A DNA stretch of 37,686 bases, taken from assembly GCA_003635195.1 (NCBI GenBank), contig PYIY01000109.1, positions 1-37,686 of the forward strand. The letters run 5' to 3'. The position numbers and the translations under genes were made by a program. Of this stretch, positions 9,167 to 15,937 are shown piece by piece. Under the pieces are notes generated by a model. It did not search any database, was not told where the DNA came from, and worked only from the letters and a program-made list of their open reading frames with translations. The stretch's first letter is position 1. Each line of letters starts with the position of its first letter. The stretch comes from Candidatus Poribacteria bacterium. Lineage in GTDB: Bacteria; Poribacteria; WGA-4E; WGA-3G.

Positions 9167-11143
9167 TTACATATCCCAGAGCAGGACGGTCCCATCATTA
9201 CCCCCACTTGCGAGTGTTTTGCCGTCTGGTGAGAACATCAACACATAAATAGAGCCTTGATGTCCTGTGAAGGTAGAGTGCACTTGGAAGTTTGGAACTA
9301 AATCCCAGACTTGAATCCGTCCATCCTCGGTGCCGCATGCGAGTCTCTTTCCATCAGGCGAGAAGGCTAACGCTTGGACGTTCAGCTTGGTATCAAGAAT
9401 ACCCATTAGGTTGCTGGTGTGAACATCCCAGAGGCGGATTTCGTTTCCGCTGCCACTTGCGAGTGTTTTGCTATCTGCAGAGAAGGCTAACGCACTGATA
9501 GACTTTATATGTCCTGTGAGACTGTTGCGTTGGTCCCCTGTTTCAGCATCCCATAAGATAATAGTTCCGTCTCCACCGCCACTAACGAAGATCTTACTGT
9601 CTGGAGAAAACGTATATTCGCTCACAGCTTCCTTGTGACCTTTAAGTGTAGACAGATGGGCACCATGCTCTATTAGCCAGAGTTCTATGTTATCTGAGGA
9701 AAGTCTTTCTCTACCGGCAAGGATTTTTTGGTCTGGTGAAAATACCAGGGGCCAATAACGCTGCAATTTGTCTGTCACGACAGTAGACAGCTGCGCTGCG
9801 GTCGCAGCGTCCCAAATTCGGATTGTGCCTTCATAATCACGTCCAGCGACCTTTTGGATGCCTGAAGAGACTGTTATTTCACGAACAGGGTTAAGGAAAT
9901 CCCCTTGCCCAGGGGTAAGAATGGCGTGTTGCGTGGCATTTTCTACGTTCCAGACGCGTATCCGCTCTTCAAACCCGTCGTTACTGGCGAGGTATTTACC
10001 ATCTGCGGAAAAGGCGAGGACACTGATTAAATCGCTGTGCGCACCGAGAGAGAAAGACGATTGGTAGAGCCCCTTTTCAACGTCCCAGATGTGAAGGCTG
10101 CCGTCCTTACTGGCACTGATGAGGTGTTTTGTATCTTCAGAGAATATCACTGAATGAACATCGTCCCGCCGATTAGGCAGATACGCCTTATCAAGTTCCT
10201 TGCGTTTTAGAATAGGGGGTACACGTTGAGCGTGTTTATCTTGCGGTGTCGGTAGACTTTTTAGTTCAGCACCGGTACTCACATTCCACACCCGCATTGC
10301 ATCAGAACTCACACTGACGAGCCGCCTACCATCTGCGGAAAATGCGATATCACGGATTTTGCCGGTGTGTTTTTTGAGCCTTTTCTGGATAGTGCTGGTC
10401 TCCACATCCCATAGATGTACCCGATGCCCCCATCCATCACTACTTGCGAGGACTTTTCCGTCTGGCGAGAAGGCGAGATGATCAATAGAACCTAAGTCTT
10501 CGTTATCGGCGTTCAGTAATTCACCGGTTTCGGCATCCCAGAGTCGTAGCCTGGCCCCAGCACTCGCAAGTATTTTGCCATCTGGCGAGAAGGCAACCGC
10601 ATTGACTGCCCCTGAATGTCCCCTAAGACTGTTGATATATTTACCCGTGCTGACCTCCCACATCCGCACAATCCAGTCTCCGCCTGCGGTAGCAAGTTTT
10701 GTGTTGTCGGGTGAAAGTGCGATTGCTTTAATTGCATCGGGGTGTTCGTCGAGCATGGCAAACGCGGTGCCCGTTGCGGTATCCCAGACGTAGATTCTGT
10801 TTCCGTGGGCACTGGCGACAATTAAAGCGTCGGCGGAGAAGGTTAGGGCTTCTGGTGGTTTGGTGGGCAAGTACTTGTCGATTTCACCGGTCTGTATTCC
10901 ACTAAACAGCGAGACGGCTTTGGTGGTATGCGCGTTATAGATCCAGATGCCGATGGCTGTTGCCACAGCGACTCGCGTGCCGTCCGGTGAAAATATGACG
11001 TTGTTTAATTTACCTCCACCGAGGCGTGCTTTCGCGGCTTCGGGTAAGTGCCATTGTGCTGCATATTCTTGTGCGAAGCTGCTTGATAGTAGTAGACACG
11101 AAATTAAGAGACACATGATATAGGTAAGTTTTGTCCTTTTCAT
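9167..11143 (-). CDS. Exported twin beta-propeller WD40 protein (658 aa), first gene of the array
   Basis: This is the most upstream WD40 gene of the array. It has a signal peptide (residues 1-25, KRTKLTYIMCLLISCLLLSS, ending SFAQ) and an opening HLPEAAKARLGGGKLNNVIF, in which the usual LPEGA and GKG are slightly changed. I count 14 blade endings from IWIYNAHTT to LLWDM, where the protein stops immediately. It is the sister of the 660 aa protein downstream. The ribosome site is AAAGGAA before the ATG at 11143. No convincing -35/-10 pair was found in the 200 bp upstream, so the array promoter is unresolved. By family, WD40 propellers bind proteins or peptides; the target is unknown. Confidence 0.91.
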   Translation of the reverse strand: MKRTKLTYIMCLLISCLLLSSSFAQEYAAQWHLPEAAKARLGGGKLNNVIFSPDGTRVAVATAIGIWIYNAHTTKAVSLFSGIQTGEIDKYLPTKPPEALTFSADALIVASAHGNRIYVWDTATGTAFAMLDEHPDAIKAIALSPDNTKLATAGGDWIVRMWEVSTGKYINSLRGHSGAVNAVAFSPDGKILASAGARLRLWDAETGELLNADNEDLGSIDHLAFSPDGKVLASSDGWGHRVHLWDVETSTIQKRLKKHTGKIRDIAFSADGRRLVSVSSDAMRVWNVSTGAELKSLPTPQDKHAQRVPPILKRKELDKAYLPNRRDDVHSVIFSEDTKHLISASKDGSLHIWDVEKGLYQSSFSLGAHSDLISVLAFSADGKYLASNDGFEERIRVWNVENATQHAILTPGQGDFLNPVREITVSSGIQKVAGRDYEGTIRIWDAATAAQLSTVVTDKLQRYWPLVFSPDQKILAGRERLSSDNIELWLIEHGAHLSTLKGHKEAVSEYTFSPDSKIFVSGGGDGTIILWDAETGDQRNSLTGHIKSISALAFSADSKTLASGSGNEIRLWDVHTSNLMGILDTKLNVQALAFSPDGKRLACGTEDGRIQVWDLVPNFQVHSTFTGHQGSIYVLMFSPDGKTLASGGNDGTVLLWDM

Positions 11144-11550
11144 AAGTTAAGGTTCCTTTTTTTTCGAGAGATTTCATCTCTGGGATATCTATATCATGTT
11201 TGTGAGCAATTTCCGTGCCTATCTGAAGAATACCCCACAACCGACTTTTAGCAGAATACCGAAACAAGCTGCACAAAATAGGGCAGACTTTAGTGCACAA
11301 TTGCACGGAATGGGGCAAATTGGATCCGCGACTGTTACCCATTTATAACATAGGTTTCTATGGTTTAATGACGCAGTTCAACAACAGAAAGGGTGCATAA
11401 TTTGATAAAAATCTAAAAGTCCCAGACGTATCTCGTGAATGTCTGGTTGTTAGTGGGGGTGTGTAGGGATTCTTAAACTTATTTATCATGCTTTTCATTT
11501 TCAAAACTTCATGCTTTAGCTTGGAGATGTAGAAAATGTGCATTTTTGAG
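11144..11550. other. Intergenic stretch upstream of the WD40 array, no gene seen
   Basis: About 400 bp without a supportable gene. It should contain the promoter of the minus-strand WD40 array, but I could not pick one with confidence. Short minus-strand reading frames here show no domain, signal peptide or good ribosome site. Confidence 0.5.
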
Positions 11551-11578
11551 TTGACAGAAAAAACATTTGCGATATGAT
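11551..11578 (+). promoter_or_regulatory. Promoter candidate in front of the structured stretch
   Basis: TTGACA (11551-11556), 16 bp, TATGAT (11573-11578). Transcription would start near 11585, at the foot of a large inverted repeat and with no plausible start codon and ORF downstream, so a noncoding transcript is the natural reading. Confidence 0.5.
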
Positions 11579-11584
11579 ATATGC

Positions 11585-12002
11585 ATCTGCAGGTTGGGAT
11601 ATTACACTTTGGCGACCGTGCCATTGATCCCAACCATCCTTGTAATGGACGGTGCAGATGCAGAAAACCAAGACACTGCGAAAACAGACTCGTTGTTCCA
11701 ACTTGAAATAGAGTTGTAACACCCAAATAGGGATGATAGAGTCGCTTTTGAAGCAGGACATACCTGCCAAAGTATCGGTAGTATCCGACGTTCAAGGATA
11801 TTGCCGTAGTGTGCCTTATGCCCCGCACCGCATGTTGTAACATGTGTTACCCCAACAAGCCAACTCTGGCTGGAGTGGGGAACCAACCCAAAGAGGTTGG
11901 AAGAGGTGCTCTCTCACTGGAATTGCACGTGGCAATCAGCGAGCCTGCTAAAAGAACCAAACAGGGAGGAATCTCCCTGCTTTAGTGGGAGAGGGGGTCA
12001 AG
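11585..12002 (+). ncRNA. Structured ORF-less stretch with a tnpB-element right end (candidate orphan omega RNA or non-autonomous IS605-type element)
   Basis: Near the 5' side, GCATCTGCA and TGCAGATGC form a 9-bp outer stem. Inside it, GGTTGGGAT pairs with ATCCCAACC (9 bp), with TGGC/GCCA within. The 3' part ends with AATCTCCC, GCTTTAG, GGGAGA and then GGGGGTCAAG (to 12002). A hairpin of this form with a GTCAA tail is typical of the right end of IS605/IS1341 elements, where the guide RNA of TnpB is encoded. No tnpB reading frame survives here. I infer a remnant or a non-autonomous derivative transcribed from the promoter at 11551. The exact 5' limit is uncertain, and the first half may be unrelated to the right-end motif. 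Confidence 0.45.
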
Positions 12003-12030
12003 AGATATGTTGTTACAGTTTACCACGAAA

Positions 12031-12050
12031 TACACTTGAATCCAAGTGTA
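12031..12050. repeat. Perfect 8-bp inverted repeat
   Basis: TACACTTG and CAAGTGTA are separated by AATC. It sits just after the tnpB-like right end and has no T-tract, so it is not an obvious terminator. It may be part of another element end. Confidence 0.45.
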
Positions 12051-12172
12051 CGTGTTTACTAACCAGAGGCATTTAGTTTTCAACAACCTCTCGCAAATTC
12101 GCTCTGAGCTTCATTGTGGGAGGGGTGTTTTTGCTTGGGTGTTTCCTTAAGTAACCCCGATTTTTTACGACA

Positions 12173-12220
12173 TCACTGACGACTGATCGTTGACAACCGA
12201 CGGCTAACTGCTGATTGCTT
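12173..12220. repeat. Copy of a degenerate CTGAT/ACCGACG repeat
   Basis: The stretch reads as a chain of CTGAC, ACTGAT, TTGACAACCGACGG and CTAACTGCTGATTG. It resembles the block at 25070-25116 before tyrA, which also has AAACCGACG followed by ACTGAT and AACTGA. Such tgataactga-like repeats are noncoding and probably dispersed. Confidence 0.4.
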
Positions 12221-12230
12221 CTAAAAAAAC

Positions 12231-12259
12231 TTGCTATGCATTTTTGTTTTGCGTATAAT
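12231..12259 (+). promoter_or_regulatory. Promoter of the IsrB leader RNA
   Basis: TTGCTA (12231-12236), exactly 17 bp, TATAAT (12254-12259). The predicted start, around 12266, is four bases before the left hairpin of the element and about 200 bases before the isrB start codon. The transcript would therefore carry the structured leader and the gene together. Confidence 0.65.
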
Positions 12260-12265
12260 ATGTCA

Positions 12266-12462
12266 ACTACCCAAGTCTGAAGACTTGGGCTTGTGAATAT
12301 CCGTAGCCACACGGGGACCCACAAGTTAAACGGTTTTCTAGAGTAAAATATCGCGTGTCTCGTGGTGGCACACGCACAGACGGTATGGATGCTCCCCAAG
12401 TCTATATCCGCTCTGATACGTGATCTCGAAGGGGCAACATATAACCCGAAAGGGAACTTACG
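12266..12462 (+). ncRNA. Probable omega RNA (HEARO-like) leader of IsrB
   Basis: About 200 nt of noncoding, structured sequence directly upstream of isrB, the place where IscB/IsrB omega RNAs are encoded. Visible helices are an 8-bp hairpin at 12270-12289, CTTGTG/CACAAG (12290-12295 with 12320-12325) enclosing CCGT/ACGG, GCGTGT/ACACGC (12353-12358 with 12370-12375), CCCC/GGGG (12394-12397 with 12431-12434) and CCC-GAAA-GGG at 12445-12454, which overlaps the ribosome site. CCCAAGTCT recurs at 12395-12403, identical to the 5' arm of the first hairpin, so it could pair with that hairpin's 3' arm as a pseudoknot. In this family the guide lies at the RNA's 5' end, from sequence flanking the element; I cannot define it here, and the 5' end could lie further upstream than the promoter suggests. 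Confidence 0.55.
12270..12289. repeat. Left-end hairpin of the IsrB element
   Basis: CCCAAGTC, loop TGAA, GACTTGGG: a perfect 8-bp stem. The same hairpin with two base changes occurs at 13478-13497 in the same orientation. Subterminal hairpins at both ends are the hallmark of IS200/IS605-type single-strand transposition substrates. Confidence 0.7.
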
Positions 12463-13482
12463 ATGAACTTCGTTCCTGTGAAAAGTAAAGAGGGTGAAAG
12501 ACTCATGCCGACAACACCGACGCGGGCAGGCATGATGATCAAATGTGGAGACGCTACACCGTATTGGGATCATGGGGTGTTCTGTATCCGCCTGAACAGG
12601 GAACCCTCCAAACGATTCAAACAAGAGATTGTTGTCGGTGTAGACCCCGGTAGTAAGAAAGAAGGATTTACAGTGAAGTCTGAAGCACATACTTACTTGA
12701 ATATTCAAGCAGACGCTCACAATGGTGTTGGTAAGAAGGTCGAGAAACGCAGCAGACTTCGCAGAGGCAGACGTTCTCGGAAATGTCCGAACCGCAAGCA
12801 GAGAACCAACCGTATGGCGAACAAGACACGTATGCCTGCGGGGACACGTGCGAGATGGAATTGGAAACTGCGGATATTAGATTGGTTGTCAAAACTCTAT
12901 CCTCTGACGCATGTCTGTGTAGAGGATATTAAAGCAAGAACTCAGCAGTATCAAAAGAAATGGAACACCTCTTTCTCTCCACTTGAAGTCGGCAAACACT
13001 GGTTCTATGCTGAAATAGAGAAGCGTTGGAAGTTGTTCACGCTTCAAGGGTGGGAAACCAAAGAGATCCGTGATAGATTGGGACTCAAGAAATCCTCTAA
13101 GAAACTTTCAGAAACATTTGCCGCACACTGTGTAGATAGTTGGTGTTTGGCACATCATACGATTGGTGGTGTTTCTGTCCCTGATAATACAGCCTTGATG
13201 TGTGTTTCACCGATCCCTATTGCCAGACGCGAACTTCACAGGCAGAACCCTGAAAAAGGGGGTAAACGTCCACGTTATGGTGGAACCACTCAGAATGGCT
13301 TGGTCAAAAACACGCTCGTCAAACATATCAAATATGGCTTGACGCGTATCAGTGGTTTTGGCAAACGCGGCATTTCTCTCTACGATTTAGGGGGCAGCCG
13401 TGTTTGTCAAAACGCAAAAACATCTGATTTCAAAGTGCTGAGACGCTTGAACTTTACTTATAGGAACGGGTTTTCCTCCTAA
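12463..13482 (+). CDS. isrB: IsrB-type RNA-guided nickase (IS200/IS605-associated, RuvC without HNH)
   Basis: At 339 aa this has the length of IsrB rather than IscB. Domains in order: the N-terminal PLMP-type segment (residues 4-44, with VPV, LMPTTPTRAG and KCGDA); RuvC-I with D61 in VVGVDPGSKKEGF; an arginine-rich bridge helix (about 91-118, SRLRRGRRSRK, the RRXRR motif); RuvC-II with E154 in VCVEDIKA; RuvC-III with H222 and D225 in AAHCVDSWCLA; and the C-terminal TAM-facing part with KGGKRPRYGGT and KYGLTRISG. RuvC-II and RuvC-III are only about 70 residues apart, with no CxxC or HNH motif, so the HNH nuclease of IscB is absent. All RuvC acidic residues are present, so it is probably active. 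Family members use an omega RNA to nick the non-target strand. No tnpA is nearby, so the element is non-autonomous. ATG with AAAGGGAA upstream. Confidence 0.88.
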   Translation: MNFVPVKSKEGERLMPTTPTRAGMMIKCGDATPYWDHGVFCIRLNREPSKRFKQEIVVGVDPGSKKEGFTVKSEAHTYLNIQADAHNGVGKKVEKRSRLRRGRRSRKCPNRKQRTNRMANKTRMPAGTRARWNWKLRILDWLSKLYPLTHVCVEDIKARTQQYQKKWNTSFSPLEVGKHWFYAEIEKRWKLFTLQGWETKEIRDRLGLKKSSKKLSETFAAHCVDSWCLAHHTIGGVSVPDNTALMCVSPIPIARRELHRQNPEKGGKRPRYGGTTQNGLVKNTLVKHIKYGLTRISGFGKRGISLYDLGGSRVCQNAKTSDFKVLRRLNFTYRNGFSS

Positions 13483-13497
13483 GTCTAAAGACTTGGG
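13478..13497. repeat. Right-end hairpin of the IsrB element
   Basis: CCTAAGTC, loop TAAA, GACTTGGG: an 8-bp stem with one G-U pair, differing from the left hairpin at only two positions. It overlaps the isrB stop codon (13480-13482), so gene end and transposon end are nested. Confidence 0.7.
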
Positions 13498-13632
13498 TTT
13501 CCAACCCGAAGATTAGATGAATAGTTAATCCAAATTCTATATTTTTCTTTTCGGTGTAGTTTATAACGCCGGGGTCCCCGCCCGTTACTGCGGAGGGATA
13601 AACTTGCTATAGAAAGTTTGAAGGGAACAATT

Positions 13633-14403
13633 ATGCAAAGAAGACGCGCCAGAACGCAATATTGTAAAGGTGAACTCATTGAACGTGAGGACTTTTCGGA
13701 AGATTTAGCCGCGTTCAAATTCCGTGTTGATAAGGAGCTACCATTTATACCCGGACAATACGCCACTATCGGTTTTGAAGTTGATGGAAAGATTGTCCAA
13801 CGTCCGTATTCGATAGTCTCCTCGCCACATGAACCTTTTATGGAGGTTTTCGTGGAATTGGTGCCAGAGGGTGCAACCACGCCTCTATTTTGGGCACTGG
13901 AGTTAGGCGATACCGTGTTTTTCCGGGAACGCCTTGTCGGGAAATTCGTGATGGACATGGAGAGTGGGATGACGCGCCATGTGATGGCTGGCACTGTGAC
14001 CGGTGCTGCACCCTATATCAGTATTGCGCGGACGCAAAAAATTGAGCAGGAACAGGGCAAATCAAGTCCACATCAGATCTTGGCGATCGTCGGTGCAAGT
14101 CGTTCTTGGGAACTTGGGTACTATATGGATGAACTCAATGAACTCGCGGCGCAGGAGGAGTGGTTCACGTTTGTTCCGACAGTAAGCCGTCCGTGGGAGG
14201 ATCCGGAATGGCAAGGTGAGAGCGGACGTGCCGAAGATGTGATTCGGAAGTACGGCGACCAGCTCGGCTTTGATCATACCAACGCTGTCGTTTATGCGTG
14301 TGGACATCCGCAAATGATTGAGAATGCGAAAGCGATCTGGGCGCGCGCACGTTACCCTGAAGAACGGATTAAAGAAGAAAAATTCTTTGTGATTAAGGAA
14401 TAG
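13633..14403 (+). CDS. Ferredoxin-NADP reductase-like flavoprotein
   Basis: A 256 aa oxidoreductase of the ferredoxin-NADP+ reductase superfamily. It moves electrons between NAD(P)H and a small electron carrier in the cytoplasm using FAD. The FAD domain (about residues 5-95) shows FIPGQYATI and the flavin-binding RPYSIVSSP. The nucleotide-binding domain shows GTVTGAAPYISIAR where GTGxxPF is usual, then IVGASRSWELGY, and VYACGHPQMI near the C-terminus, where the family has CGxPxM. Length fits bacterial Fpr. I chose ATG 13633 because GAAGGG lies eight bases upstream; an in-frame TTG at 13618 is less likely. It starts about 130 bp after the IsrB element and ends in a strong terminator, so it is probably a single-gene unit. 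The exact electron partner cannot be told. Confidence 0.85.
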   Translation: MQRRRARTQYCKGELIEREDFSEDLAAFKFRVDKELPFIPGQYATIGFEVDGKIVQRPYSIVSSPHEPFMEVFVELVPEGATTPLFWALELGDTVFFRERLVGKFVMDMESGMTRHVMAGTVTGAAPYISIARTQKIEQEQGKSSPHQILAIVGASRSWELGYYMDELNELAAQEEWFTFVPTVSRPWEDPEWQGESGRAEDVIRKYGDQLGFDHTNAVVYACGHPQMIENAKAIWARARYPEERIKEEKFFVIKE

Positions 14404-14440
14404 GGTCGATACATCGTAGGCATTGATGTAATTCTGATGT

Positions 14441-14471
14441 GGGCGCGTTTATGAAGCGCGCCCTATTTTTT
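14441..14471 (+). terminator. Rho-independent terminator
   Basis: GGGCGCG (14441-14447) pairs with CGCGCCC (14457-14463), followed by TATTTTTT. It lies 37 bp after the reductase stop codon and just before the stop of the convergent DUF4159 gene, so the stem could serve both, though the T-tract favours the plus strand. Confidence 0.85.
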
Positions 14472-14475
14472 ACCG

Positions 14476-15855
14476 TTATTCGTTGGCTGCTCGCTGTCGC
14501 ATCTGATAAATAAACATGTTCGTCATGAACCGATAGACATCCGAGGAACGTCTGGAGGCGAGTGGCGCACGGCTGTCAACCTCAGCAGTCTCCATACTGC
14601 ACAGGTAATCCAGGGGGCAAAATACAACCGCCAAACGGGGTTTGCCTAACCGGCCCGGCACCAAGATGCCCCTGATATATCGCCATTTTGTGTTCCCGCC
14701 TTTGTACCCTGTCCCCCAAAACGCCGAACCGCCGACAGGTGTTTTTTTCAGTTTGTAATAGGATTGAAAAATCTCATGCCGCATATCATCTATGGTTTTC
14801 AGCGGATACTCAGGGAATACCTCGCGTAACTCTGTTTCTACGAGATTGGCGAACGATTTTTCGTTGCCCCCGTCCCCGCAATAGTCGAAGAACAACATAC
14901 CGTTATAATCGAGAATGTATTTCCGAAGGGCTGCGCGCTCTGCGTCAGTGAACCCTGATGCCTGCGAATTGCGGTCAGCAAGTTGTTGATAGGATACTGA
15001 CATCGCTTGGTCGTGTCCTGTCATGATCACGAGTGGCGCATCCATGATGCGGTCATCTGTTAGCGGCAGCGCACCCCCTGCGTATTGCATATCGGCTGTT
15101 ATTGATCGCGCGTTCTCACGCAACCATTTTATTAACGATGGGATCGCTGTTGGATCCTGCCACCAGTCGCTCATTTGATGCTTGAGGCGTATCAGCCGAA
15201 TATGTCCACGCACGATGCCGTCTTCTTCATCAATAATGCTGCCGAGTTTGTTCCCGATCTCAGCCTTGTAACTGCCAAGCGTTTCTGGTATTCCTTCCCC
15301 CAATCCGTCTTGTCCGCTGCCACCGGATTGCGTTAGGTTACCAAGACTTTGACCGGAACCGCCACCGCGCTGTCTCACAATTTCACCGCTATTTCCTGAA
15401 CCGAGGACTGCGTCTCCACCCTTGATTTCTCCGCTGCCTCTCTCTATTGTGGCAGAGGGAGCATCGGTCGCTGAGAGAATTGCTTCTGGCGAAGGGGCAA
15501 GGTCTGTCGCTGTGGGGAGTGGAGGTGCCTCTAAGTTGGGTGTATTCGTAATCTGTGGGACTGCGGACCTTGCTGCCATCGGGAGTTTTGCTGCTGCGCT
15601 ACGAATGGAGGGCCCTGCCGTAGTTTGTTTTCGCTTCACCTCTCGGACGATCTTTTTCGGAACTTGTGTCCGCTGTTGCTCCTGCGGTTCGACGAACTCC
15701 ACAGCAATACTATTTTCTATTATCTGTTCTATTTTGGGTTTCAGTACCAATACCGCAGTAAGAATAATAGCGATCACATGTACTGTTAGAGAAAGTAGAA
15801 GTGCCCGGTTTCTCCGTTGTTTGGCATAATACTTCTCAACCATGCCTGTGTACAT
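14476..15855 (-). CDS. DUF4159 domain protein with a TonB-like membrane anchor
   Basis: 459 aa. The N-terminus is cytoplasmic and basic (AKQRRNR), followed by one membrane segment (residues 18-38, LLLSLTVHVIAIILTAVLVL) with the S..H arrangement seen in TonB-type anchors, then VEFVEPQEQQ and a proline- and lysine-rich linker, again TonB-like. Residues about 140-200 are glycine- and serine-rich with low complexity. The C-terminal half (about 215-445) is a DUF4159-type domain with APLVIMTGHD, GMLFFDYCGDGGN, FPEYPLKTIDDMRHEIF and DYLCSMETAE. DUF4159 has no established enzymatic role; it is related by fold to glutamine-amidotransferase-like domains. ATG 15855 has GGAGAG six bases upstream. It lies 82 bp downstream of the WD40-protease gene on the same strand and may be cotranscribed. 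A role in envelope energy transduction is only suggested by the anchor. Confidence 0.8.
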   Translation of the reverse strand: MYTGMVEKYYAKQRRNRALLLSLTVHVIAIILTAVLVLKPKIEQIIENSIAVEFVEPQEQQRTQVPKKIVREVKRKQTTAGPSIRSAAAKLPMAARSAVPQITNTPNLEAPPLPTATDLAPSPEAILSATDAPSATIERGSGEIKGGDAVLGSGNSGEIVRQRGGGSGQSLGNLTQSGGSGQDGLGEGIPETLGSYKAEIGNKLGSIIDEEDGIVRGHIRLIRLKHQMSDWWQDPTAIPSLIKWLRENARSITADMQYAGGALPLTDDRIMDAPLVIMTGHDQAMSVSYQQLADRNSQASGFTDAERAALRKYILDYNGMLFFDYCGDGGNEKSFANLVETELREVFPEYPLKTIDDMRHEIFQSYYKLKKTPVGGSAFWGTGYKGGNTKWRYIRGILVPGRLGKPRLAVVFCPLDYLCSMETAEVDSRAPLASRRSSDVYRFMTNMFIYQMRQRAANE

Positions 15856-15937
15856 AGCGAGCTCTCCATTTGGGTTTAAATTGCAGTATTAGATAGCAAT
15901 GCCGAACACTTTTTGGAGTAGTTTTACGCGTTAGGCA

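Larger units (their letters stand above)
12268..13500 (+). mobile_element. IsrB-carrying IS200/IS605-type element (approximate limits)
   Basis: The unit runs from the left hairpin through the leader RNA and isrB to the right hairpin, whose 5' arm contains the isrB stop codon. There is no Y1 transposase. IS605-family insertion makes no target duplication, so the exact tips cannot be fixed from this copy alone; they lie some bases outside the hairpins. Confidence 0.65.

Noticed and set aside
1..11143. Possible CRISPR or direct-repeat array suggested by the strong periodicity
   Set aside because: The period of about 120-130 bp is that of WD40 blades in intact reading frames; there are no short identical repeats with unique spacers.
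11358..11886. Minus-strand frames of 84-161 codons before the IsrB region
   Set aside because: They cover the inverted repeats and show cysteine- and histidine-rich low-quality sequence without a domain; the structured-RNA reading explains the stretch better.
12073..12720. 215-codon minus-strand frame across the IsrB leader
   Set aside because: It runs antisense to the promoter, the structured leader and the 5' part of isrB, shows no recognisable domain, and has no convincing ribosome site.
12463..13482. TnpB or IscB identity for the RuvC protein
   Set aside because: It has the PLMP segment that TnpB lacks and no HNH or CxxC motif as IscB would have; IsrB fits both.
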